From NCBI GenBank assembly GCA_964414715.1, contig CAYPXN010000099.1:1-9576 (forward strand): a stretch of 9,576 bases of DNA, read 5' to 3'. Shown here in pieces: positions 1-5,410 of the stretch; within the stretch, counting starts at the first letter, position 1, and each line of letters begins with the position of its first letter. The notes under the pieces were generated by a model. It saw nothing but the letters and a program-made list of their open reading frames with translations, was not told the DNA's origin and did no database searches. This stretch comes from CAYPXN01 sp964414715 (lineage in GTDB: Bacteria > UBA10199 > JADFYH01). Both the position numbers and the translations under genes were made by a program.

Positions 1-582
1 ATCGCAGCCATGAAAAATATGACTTCGATTGAAGCGAAACAGTTTTGTGATTTGGGTCATCGAGTGATGAAGCAAATTCAAAATGCTCACAAGCCCGTGA
101 TTGCTGCGGTGAATGGTTTTTGTTTGGGCGGTGGTTTGGAACTCGCTCTTTCGTGTGATTTTATTTATGCCTCCGAGAATGCAAAGTTGGGATTGCCTGA
201 AGTAAATTTGGGAATTTTCCCCGGCTTTGGCGGAACTCAACGTTTGTCTCGCTTGATTGGAAAGAACAAAGCAAAAGAATTAATTTTTACCGCGAAAATG
301 CTTTCTGCAGCGGAAGGGCTTACTTGGGGAATCGTGAATAAAGTGACCACACAAGCAGATCTTTTGAAAGAAGTAGAAGTGACAGCTCGTGAAATTATGA
401 AGAAAGGTCCTATTGCGATTCAACTTGCGAAACAAGCTGTCAATGAAGGAACGGATTTGGATATCAATTCCGGTCTTGCCATTGAACAAGCCTTGTTCCC
501 CACCGTGTTTTCCACTGAAGACAAGCTTGAAGGAATTTCTGCCTTCCTTGAAAAACGCAAAGCGGAATTTAAGGGAAGATAA
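1..582 (+). CDS. Enoyl-CoA hydratase (crotonase family), 5'-truncated by the window edge
   Basis: Adds water to a 2-enoyl-CoA to give a 3-hydroxyacyl-CoA in the cytoplasm. The frame is open from base 1 (Ile-Ala-Ala before the first Met), and the ATG at 10 has no ribosome binding site, so it is internal. The reading frame begins just after where the family's GADI-type oxyanion-hole segment would lie, so roughly 65-70 N-terminal residues are missing. Visible crotonase motifs, counted from base 1, are NGFCLGGGLELA near 38-49 with Glu47, and LPEVNLGIFPGFGGTQRL near 65-82 with Glu67. These correspond to the two catalytic Glu of true hydratases (Glu144 and Glu164 in the rat enzyme). The C-terminus (TEDKLEGISAFLEKR) is typical and complete. 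Followed after 68 bases by an acyl-CoA dehydrogenase on the same strand, so likely co-transcribed. A crotonyl-CoA or 3-methylglutaconyl-CoA substrate are both possible; the rest of the operon favours crotonyl-CoA. Confidence 0.93.
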   Translation: MAAMKNMTSIEAKQFCDLGHRVMKQIQNAHKPVIAAVNGFCLGGGLELALSCDFIYASENAKLGLPEVNLGIFPGFGGTQRLSRLIGKNKAKELIFTAKMLSAAEGLTWGIVNKVTTQADLLKEVEVTAREIMKKGPIAIQLAKQAVNEGTDLDINSGLAIEQALFPTVFSTEDKLEGISAFLEKRKAEFKGR

Positions 583-587
583 TTATT

Positions 588-639
588 GTAGGGGCAGGCC
601 TCCGTGCCTGCCCGGGCGGCCACAGGGAACCGCTCTTAC
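588..639. repeat. Short palindromic intergenic repeat between hydratase and dehydrogenase genes
   Basis: A compact GC-rich element in an otherwise AT-rich gap. A perfect 8-bp hairpin GGGCAGGC / GCCTGCCC (592-599 with 606-613, 6-base loop) is followed by a weaker second hairpin (GGGCGG near 614 with CCGCTC near 631). The outer ends GTAGGGGC (588-595) and GCTCTTAC (632-639) are imperfect inverted repeats (6 of 8). No T-run follows, so it is not a standard terminator. The right end abuts the AGGAG ribosome binding site (640-644) of the next gene. It looks like a dispersed REP/MITE-like element. Whether other copies exist cannot be seen from this window. Confidence 0.6.
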
Positions 640-650
640 AGGAGATCATT

Positions 651-1799
651 GTGAATTTCAAACTCACCGATACCCAAAAAATGGTTCGGGACATGGCCCG
701 CCAATTTGCCCAGAAAGAGCTAGCTCCTGCAGCTGCTGAATTGGATGCCAAGGGAGAATTTCCCTCCCGCTTTCTTCCCAAAATGGCCGAATTGGGCTTG
801 ATGGGAATGATGGTTCCCGAACAGTGGGGCGGGGCGGGTTTGGATACTCTTTCTTATGTGTTGGCTTTGGAAGAAATATCTGTAGCTTGCGCTTCTACTG
901 CAGTGACCATGTCGGTGAATAATTCCCTTTATTGTGGTTTGTTGGGCAAGCACGGAACCGATGCCCAAAAGGAAAAATATTTAAAAGCTTTTGCTTCAGG
1001 ACAAAAATTGGGTGCCTATGCTTTATCCGAACCGGGTACGGGTTCTGATGCTGCCAATCAACAAACAATCGCAGTCAAAAAAGGTGATAAATATATTCTG
1101 AATGGACGTAAGAATTTTATCACCAGTGGCCCTCATGCAGACGCCATGGTCGTTTATGCCATGACGGACAAGTCTAAAGGTTCCAAGGGAATTAGTGCTT
1201 TTATTGTCGAAAAAAATTTCCCTGGTTTTTCAGTCGGAAAAATTGAAAAGAAAATGGGGATTTGTGCTTCTTCGACCTCTGAAATTATCCTCGATAATTG
1301 TGAAGTGCCTCTTGCCAATTTGTTGGGAGAAGAAGGCAAAGGTTTTGTGATCGCCATGAGCACTTTGGATAGTGGGCGTATCGGAATTGGAACCCAGGCT
1401 TTGGGTATTGCCCGAGCGGCTTTCGAGGCGGCCCGTAAATATTCCACGGAGCGCGAAGCTTTTGGTAAAAAAATCTACGAGTTTGGGGATATTCAAAATT
1501 ACTTGGCGAATATGGCAACTCAAATCGATGCAGCCCGCTTGTTGATACACCGAGCGGCTTGCTTGAAGGATCAGGGACAGCCATTTGGTAAAGAAGCAGC
1601 CATGTGTAAACTGTTTGCGTCTGAAACCGCAATGTATGTGACCAATAAAGCGATTCAGATTCATGGGGGATATGGGTATATTAAAGATTACCCCGTTGAA
1701 CGTCATTTTCGGGATGCAAAGATTACAGAAATTTACGAAGGCACGAGTGAAATTCAGCGCTTGGTAATTTGTCGTCATTTAATCAAAGAAATTTCCTAA
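651..1799 (+). CDS. Acyl-CoA dehydrogenase, short-chain/butyryl type
   Basis: FAD-dependent alpha,beta-dehydrogenation of an acyl-CoA to the trans-2-enoyl-CoA, passing electrons to ETF. At 382 residues it is the usual length. The GTG start is chosen because AGGAG lies 6 bases upstream (640-644) and the N-terminus (FKLTDTQKMVRDMARQFA) matches the family start. Landmarks: ALSEPGTGSD at 124-133 (first signature), REAFGKKI at 268-275, QIHGGYGY at 336-343 (second signature), IYEGTSE at 361-367. Glu363 in that last motif is at the catalytic-base position of SCAD, MCAD and glutaryl-CoA dehydrogenases. Isovaleryl-CoA dehydrogenase has Ala-Gly-Thr there and uses a Glu elsewhere, so this is unlikely to be the isovaleryl enzyme despite the leucine-type genes nearby. 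Next to a hydratase and an isobutyryl-type mutase, butyryl-CoA is the best guess for the substrate (inference). Confidence 0.93.
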   Translation: MNFKLTDTQKMVRDMARQFAQKELAPAAAELDAKGEFPSRFLPKMAELGLMGMMVPEQWGGAGLDTLSYVLALEEISVACASTAVTMSVNNSLYCGLLGKHGTDAQKEKYLKAFASGQKLGAYALSEPGTGSDAANQQTIAVKKGDKYILNGRKNFITSGPHADAMVVYAMTDKSKGSKGISAFIVEKNFPGFSVGKIEKKMGICASSTSEIILDNCEVPLANLLGEEGKGFVIAMSTLDSGRIGIGTQALGIARAAFEAARKYSTEREAFGKKIYEFGDIQNYLANMATQIDAARLLIHRAACLKDQGQPFGKEAAMCKLFASETAMYVTNKAIQIHGGYGYIKDYPVERHFRDAKITEIYEGTSEIQRLVICRHLIKEIS

Positions 1800-1814
1800 A
1801 TCTTGGGAGGGAAT

Positions 1815-2165
1815 ATGGGAAATCAATTAAAAATTGTAGCGATTGCGTTGCACATGTCGCTTTTGATGTATGTGGGAGTTTTGTTTTTTCTCATGCAATC
1901 AGATCCTGCTGGATGGGAAATGGGTTTTCGAATATTACCTGAAAACAAAATTATCTTTTTTACACTGATTGGAACCTCTTTCGCTTCTACAGCCCTCTCT
2001 ATTTTTATGTCGCAACCGATTGTTCGCATGGCTTTGGCGGAAAGTGTCGCCATTTATGGTTTTGTCGCGGCTTTTTTGAATCACTCCTTTTTACTCATTG
2101 TACCTTTTGCTGTCTGGGCCCTGATTCTTCAAATTTTTGTGGGACCCTGGATACAAAAGGATTAG
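1815..2165 (+). CDS. Small four-helix membrane protein, function unknown
   Basis: 116 residues, not recognised with certainty. The ATG at 1815 is preferred over an in-frame TTG at 1803 because GGGAGG (1805-1810) sits just upstream as the ribosome binding site and the TTG would overlap it. Four hydrophobic segments are visible at about residues 6-27, 45-65, 72-89 and 92-112, with short charged loops, so it is probably an inner-membrane protein with both ends on the same side. The third helix (RMALAESVAIYGFVAAFL, 71-88) holds one buried acid, Glu76, and is reminiscent of the second helix of ATP synthase c subunits. The Gly-rich first helix of c subunits is absent, however, so it is not a c subunit. 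It starts 16 bases after the dehydrogenase stop and precedes the mutase gene, so it is co-transcribed with acyl-CoA enzymes. Its role there is unknown. Confidence 0.8.
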   Translation: MGNQLKIVAIALHMSLLMYVGVLFFLMQSDPAGWEMGFRILPENKIIFFTLIGTSFASTALSIFMSQPIVRMALAESVAIYGFVAAFLNHSFLLIVPFAVWALILQIFVGPWIQKD

Positions 2166-2176
2166 TGGATCCTTTT
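2155..2176 (+). other. Perfect 8-bp hairpin over the stop codon of the membrane-protein gene
   Basis: AAAAGGAT (2155-2162) and ATCCTTTT (2169-2176) pair perfectly around the 6-base loop TAGTGG, which contains the TAG stop. The stem is AT-rich and no T-run follows, so intrinsic termination is unlikely. It ends one base before the TTG at 2178, which argues against that TTG as an efficient start for the mutase. Confidence 0.45.
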
Positions 2177-2219
2177 CTTGACCCTGGCTTCTGGGATTGA
2201 TAAAGGCTTTCAAGCCCTT

Positions 2220-3878
2220 ATGACTCAAGACCTCAAAAAGAAATTCGAAGATTGGAAGAACAAAACTCAAGCCTGGCTTGAAAAACATCCAGAGCGGGAA
2301 AAGGAGTTCATTTCTCTTTCCAATCGAAAGGTAGAGCGACTTTATACTCCTGAAAATTTGGATGAGGAATACGTGGAAAAACTCGGTTTTCCCGGTGAAT
2401 ATCCTTATACTCGCGGCATTTATCCCACCATGCATCGGGGCCGTTTCTGGACCATGAGGCAATTCGCAGGTTTTGGTACCGCACGCGATACGAACAAGCG
2501 TTTTCATTATCTTCTGGAACATGGTCAAACAGGGCTTTCCACGGCTTTTCATTTTCCCACTTTGATGGGTTACGATTCGGATTCTCCCCGTGCACGCGGA
2601 GAAGTAGGGGTGTGTGGAGTGGCCATTGATACCCTGGTAGACATGGAAATTCTCTTTGATGGCATTCCCCTGGATAAAGTAACGACTTCCATGACCATCA
2701 ATCCTCCTGCCGCAGTTTTACTCTGCATGTATTTGGCGGTTGCGGAGAAACAGGGTGTTCCTTTTTCGAAAGTAGGAGGAACGATACAGAACGATATTTT
2801 GAAAGAATATGTTGCGCAGAACTCTTATGTGTTTCCGCCACGTCCTTCCATGAGACTTATTATTGATACTTTTGAATTTTGTACGAAAGAAGTGCCCAAG
2901 TTTCATCCCATCAGTATTTCAGGTTATCATATTCGAGAAGCAGGGGCGACTGCTGTTCAGGAACTGGCTTTCACGATTGCGGATGGAATTGCTTATGTTC
3001 AGGCGGGAGTGGAGCGTGGTTTGAAGGTGGATGATTTTGCTCCCAAACTTTCTTTTTTCTGGGATGTTCATAACGATTTTTTTGAAGAAATTGCCAAAAT
3101 GCGTGCTGCTCGTCGTATGTGGGCAAAAATCATGAAGGAACGTTTTGGAGCCAAAAAAGAAGCCTCGATGCAAATGAAGTTTCATTGCCAAACCGCGGGA
3201 GTTTCTCTCACCGCGCAACAACCCTATAACAATGTTGTTCGTGTTGCCTTGCAAGCTCTCGCCGCTGTTTTGGGAGGTACACAGTCTCTCCACACCAATT
3301 CCCTTGATGAAACTTTGGCACTTCCGAGCGATGAAGCGGTGCAGATTGCATTGCGTACCCAGCAAGTCATCGCGCATGAAAGTGGAGTAACCAACACGGT
3401 AGATCCTTTGGCAGGAAGTTATTATGTGGAAAAGCTGACGGACGATCTGGAAAGAGAAGCGAATATTTACATCGATAAGATCGACAAGTTGGGTGGCATG
3501 GTTTCAGCGATTGAAAAAGGTTATCCCATGAAAGAAATTGCCGATGCTTCATTCAAGTTTCAACGGCAGGTAGAACATAATGAAAGAGTCATTGTAGGGG
3601 TAAACGATTTTACAGTGGAAAATGAAACATCGCTCCCGATTTTGAAAATTGATGATAGTGTGGAGAAGGGACAAATTGAGTTTTTGAAAAAAGTGAAAGC
3701 GGGCAGGGATGCCGAAAAAGTTTCCCGCTTGTTGAAAAATTTAAAACAGGCTGCAGAGGGGACAGAAAATTTGCTTCCTCATATCTTGGCAGCTGTAAAA
3801 GAATATGTCAGTGTGGGCGAGATCATGGGAACCTTGCGTGAAGTGTTTGGTGAATATCATGATCCGTGTATATTATAG
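2220..3878 (+). CDS. icmA: B12-dependent acyl-CoA mutase large (catalytic) subunit, isobutyryl-CoA mutase type
   Basis: Carbon-skeleton rearrangement using adenosylcobalamin, most likely isobutyryl-CoA <-> n-butyryl-CoA. From the ATG at 2220 the protein has 552 residues: TIM-barrel substrate domain only, no fused B12 domain (MCM_alpha type). An in-frame TTG at 2178 would add 14 residues; neither start has a good ribosome binding site, but 2220 fits the family N-terminus better. Motifs: PYTRGIYPTMHRGRFW, then RQFAGFG, GTIQNDILKEY, and SISGYH with the Tyr236-His237 pair equivalent to Tyr243-His244 of P. shermanii methylmalonyl-CoA mutase. By alignment from memory, the specificity positions Tyr89 and Arg207 of that enzyme are Phe82 and Gln200 here, with the same 118-residue spacing, as in Streptomyces IcmA (Phe80/Gln198). 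The family's AFDxPT motif reads AFHFPT, with His111 in place of Asp. Annotation pipelines may call it methylmalonyl-CoA mutase, which remains the alternative. No MeaB-type G-protein chaperone is visible nearby. Confidence 0.9.
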   Translation: MTQDLKKKFEDWKNKTQAWLEKHPEREKEFISLSNRKVERLYTPENLDEEYVEKLGFPGEYPYTRGIYPTMHRGRFWTMRQFAGFGTARDTNKRFHYLLEHGQTGLSTAFHFPTLMGYDSDSPRARGEVGVCGVAIDTLVDMEILFDGIPLDKVTTSMTINPPAAVLLCMYLAVAEKQGVPFSKVGGTIQNDILKEYVAQNSYVFPPRPSMRLIIDTFEFCTKEVPKFHPISISGYHIREAGATAVQELAFTIADGIAYVQAGVERGLKVDDFAPKLSFFWDVHNDFFEEIAKMRAARRMWAKIMKERFGAKKEASMQMKFHCQTAGVSLTAQQPYNNVVRVALQALAAVLGGTQSLHTNSLDETLALPSDEAVQIALRTQQVIAHESGVTNTVDPLAGSYYVEKLTDDLEREANIYIDKIDKLGGMVSAIEKGYPMKEIADASFKFQRQVEHNERVIVGVNDFTVENETSLPILKIDDSVEKGQIEFLKKVKAGRDAEKVSRLLKNLKQAAEGTENLLPHILAAVKEYVSVGEIMGTLREVFGEYHDPCIL

Positions 3879-3893
3879 ATTGCTACAATATTT

Positions 3894-3996
3894 CCTCCTC
3901 TTAAGATAAGAGGAGGTCCTCTGCCGAAGGCAGAGGGGAGGAGTTATGAAGAAATGTTATAACTCCCCCTGTTCCCCCTCTTAAATTAAGAGGGGG
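3894..3996. repeat. Composite inverted-repeat element of four hairpins between the two mutase subunit genes
   Basis: The 140-base gap between the mutase genes is almost entirely palindromic. H1: CCTCCTCTTA (3894-3903) pairs with 3907-3916, 3-base loop. H2: CCTCTGCC (3918-3925) pairs with 3929-3936, GAA loop. H3: GGAGTTAT (3940-3947) pairs with ATAACTCC (3959-3966). H4: CCCCCTCTT (3974-3982) pairs with 3988-3996. H1 and H4 share a 17-base core differing at two positions. The right unit read in reverse complement (hairpin, short spacer, GGGGGAGTTAT) matches the left unit (hairpin, then GGAGGAGTTAT), with H2 as an extra palindrome inserted in the left one. It is therefore two inverted copies of one module, like a bacterial interspersed mosaic element. 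There is no T-run. It ends about 9 bases before the ribosome binding site of the small subunit gene. Confidence 0.75.
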
Positions 3997-4018
3997 TGAA
4001 GGAAAAAGGCTCTATTAT

Positions 4019-4423
4019 ATGGAACGAAAAATCAGAATTTTAGTCGGAAAACCCGGTCTTGATGGCCATGATCGTGGGGCAAAAGTGGTGGCTCGTGCTT
4101 TACGAGATGCAGGCTTTGAAGTGATTTATACGGGTTTGCATCAAACTCCGGAAATGATTGTGAACACAGCCATGCAGGAAGACGTCGATGCCATCAGTCT
4201 TTCAATTCTCTCCGGTGCTCATAACTTTGTTTTTCCGGAAGTCATTCGACTTTTGAATGAACAAGGCATTAGTGATATGTGCGTGTTTGGCGGAGGGATT
4301 GTTCCGGATGAGGATATAGAAGAATTAAAGAAAAAAGGCGTGAAGGAAATTTTTACCCCGGGTACCCCCATTAAAAGCATCATCGAATGGGTTGGCCAAA
4401 ATATTAAACCGAGGGCGCTTTAA
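4019..4423 (+). CDS. icmB: B12-binding small subunit of acyl-CoA mutase (IcmB type)
   Basis: 134-residue stand-alone cobalamin-binding Rossmann-like domain that should assemble with the large subunit encoded just upstream. The B12 signature is clear: Lys11, Asp15, His17 and Gly20 in KPGLDGHDRG, with the same spacing as Lys604/Asp608/His610 of P. shermanii methylmalonyl-CoA mutase; His17 would be the lower axial cobalt ligand. SLSILSGAH (60-68) and FGGGIVPDED (90-99) are the other two conserved cobalamin loops, and IFTPGT (111-116) closes the domain. The length and a TGLHQTPE segment (38-45) closely resemble Streptomyces IcmB as I remember it. ATG start with AAAGG (4005-4009) 9 bases upstream. 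The gene is separated from its partner by the palindromic element, so expression of the two subunits could differ. A separate small subunit also occurs in two-gene methylmalonyl-CoA mutases, so this gene alone does not prove the substrate. Confidence 0.93.
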   Translation: MERKIRILVGKPGLDGHDRGAKVVARALRDAGFEVIYTGLHQTPEMIVNTAMQEDVDAISLSILSGAHNFVFPEVIRLLNEQGISDMCVFGGGIVPDEDIEELKKKGVKEIFTPGTPIKSIIEWVGQNIKPRAL

Positions 4424-4424
4424 T

Positions 4425-4673
4425 ATGCATTCCGATCCTACAGGATTAATTTTTGGGATGTTTGGCATTGCTTTCATGTCCGTCATTGGCATTTTTGTGA
4501 TGGCCATTGTGGCTTTTTGGATATGGATGTTGGTCGATTGTATTCAACGTGAATTTCCTCCCCAAGATCAGAATGCAAAAATTGTTTGGATTTTGGTGAT
4601 TATTTTTGCCGGCTGGGTAGGAGGACTAATTTACTTCTTTGTTGTCAAAAAAGCCCAAAAAACCTCTCTATAA
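4425..4673 (+). CDS. Small two-helix membrane protein, PLDc_N (phospholipase D nuclease N-terminal) type
   Basis: 82 residues. The start is the ATG at 4425, one base after the mutase small-subunit stop, with GAGGG (4411-4415) 9 bases upstream inside that gene, so translation is probably coupled. Two membrane helices are visible, about residues 8-38 and 53-74, joined by a charged loop (VDCIQREFPPQDQN, 37-50). The pattern WIWMLVDCIQREF then KIVWILVIIF, Gly-Gly-Leu-Ile-Tyr-Phe and a basic tail fits the PLDc_N domain, which also occurs as stand-alone small inner-membrane proteins of unknown function. It has no nuclease or phospholipase catalytic motif. Its position at the end of an acyl-CoA operon may be incidental. 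The last 6 bases overlap the convergent phosphoribosyltransferase gene. Confidence 0.82.
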   Translation: MHSDPTGLIFGMFGIAFMSVIGIFVMAIVAFWIWMLVDCIQREFPPQDQNAKIVWILVIIFAGWVGGLIYFFVVKKAQKTSL

Positions 4674-5300
4674 TGAAGAGTGTTTCATGATCTCAATTAC
4701 TTCCTCATCACTGACTTGTGAAAAATCACGATAGAATTGTCCAACCGCCTGAAAATCTTCGGGTTCTTCCAAACAAATAAATTCGTCACAGGCTTGTTGT
4801 AGCTTTCGTGCAGCTTGCAATGAAGAGACAGGTGCAGCAACGATCACTTTCTTGGCTCCTTTTGATTTTAAAAAATGAATGGCAGCTAAAAGAGTGGAGC
4901 CAGTTGCGATGCCGTCGTCTACCAAGATGATGGTTCGATCTTTGACTTCAAAAATTTTACGTCCAGAGGTGTAAAGCATTCGCTGCTTTTTGATTCTGTC
5001 CGTTTCTTGTTGTATTTCTTCTTCCATAAGTTCCTGAGGAATCTGATAGTATCTTGCAGATTCATTAAGAAGTACATTTCCTTCCTCATCGACTGCGCCC
5101 ATTGCATATTCTGAATTAAAGGGAGCTCCAATTTTTCGTACAAGAATTAAGTCAAGGTCTCCCCCCAGATTTTTAGCGATTAAGGCTGCCATGGGAACCG
5201 CCCCTCGAGGGACGGCCAGCACCAGGGGCTGTGTGTTGCGATATTTTGATAAGCGCTCCAGGAGAAGTTCTCCCGCATGTTGTCGATTTTTGAAACGCAT
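4668..5300 (-). CDS. Predicted phosphoribosyltransferase (COG1926 type)
   Basis: 210-residue soluble protein of the type I phosphoribosyltransferase fold. The PRPP-binding loop is VDDGIATGST at 127-136, preceded by a hydrophobic beta strand (TIILV). Upstream, AVPRGAVPMA (29-38) and LVRKIGAP (53-60) followed by NSEYAMGAVDE (62-72) are typical of the COG1926 group, whose nucleobase substrate is not established. It is not a recognisable HPRT, APRT, OPRT or ComF. The ATG at 5300 is supported by AAAAGGG six bases upstream on the minus strand. It follows the radical SAM gene after 100 bases and may share its transcript. Its 3' end overlaps the convergent membrane-protein gene by 6 bases. Confidence 0.88.
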   Translation of the reverse strand: MRFKNRQHAGELLLERLSKYRNTQPLVLAVPRGAVPMAALIAKNLGGDLDLILVRKIGAPFNSEYAMGAVDEEGNVLLNESARYYQIPQELMEEEIQQETDRIKKQRMLYTSGRKIFEVKDRTIILVDDGIATGSTLLAAIHFLKSKGAKKVIVAAPVSSLQAARKLQQACDEFICLEEPEDFQAVGQFYRDFSQVSDEEVIEIMKHSSL

Positions 5301-5326
5301 TATGTGCCCTTTTCATGGAACTACCA

Positions 5327-5410
5327 TGGATAAATCATTATCCAATGGGGTTTCCAAAGTGGTCCGCCTGAGGCGGACTCCCTTTGCTCAAGTCCTGGAT
5401 TTATTCCAGG
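5327..5410 (-). repeat. Three stacked hairpins in the gap between the radical SAM and phosphoribosyltransferase genes
   Basis: In order of minus-strand transcription: CCTGGA/TCCAGG (5394-5399 with 5405-5410), whose loop contains the radical SAM gene's stop codon; GTCCGCC/GGCGGAC (5362-5368 with 5372-5378, 3-base loop); and TGGATAA/TTATCCA (5327-5333 with 5338-5344, 4-base loop). None is followed by a T-run, so termination is doubtful. The GTCCGCC hairpin is GC-rich compared with its surroundings and looks like a small dispersed palindrome. They may tune read-through, mRNA decay or translation of the downstream gene (inference). Confidence 0.45.

Noticed and set aside
10..582. Complete enoyl-CoA hydratase starting at the ATG at base 10
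   Set aside because: There is no ribosome binding site, the frame is open to base 1, and a third of the family's N-terminal fold would be missing.
592..613. Rho-independent terminator after the enoyl-CoA hydratase gene
   Set aside because: The stem is GC-rich but no T-run follows, and the next gene in the same direction starts 37 bases later with a good ribosome binding site.
1230..1778. 182-codon open frame on the minus strand inside the acyl-CoA dehydrogenase gene
   Set aside because: It is antisense to a complete, motif-rich enzyme; its translation has no recognisable domain and it has no convincing start signal.
1803..1814. TTG start for the four-helix membrane protein
   Set aside because: It overlaps the GGGAGG sequence that serves the ATG at 1815, and would add only Met-Gly-Gly-Asn.
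2178..2219. TTG start for the mutase large subunit, adding 14 residues
   Set aside because: It directly follows a perfect hairpin, has no ribosome binding site, and the extra residues do not resemble the family N-terminus. It is not fully excluded, since the ATG at 2220 also lacks a good site.
3894..3996. CRISPR array or riboswitch (for example a cobalamin riboswitch) ahead of the B12-binding subunit
   Set aside because: There are no regularly spaced direct repeats with unique spacers, and I see no cobalamin-riboswitch B12-box. The structure is explained by two inverted hairpin modules.
2220..4423. Ethylmalonyl-CoA or 2-hydroxyisobutyryl-CoA mutase
   Set aside because: The 2-hydroxyisobutyryl enzyme has Ile at the position that is Phe82 here; the ethylmalonyl enzyme is normally a single fused chain. 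The Phe/Gln pair fits the isobutyryl enzyme best.
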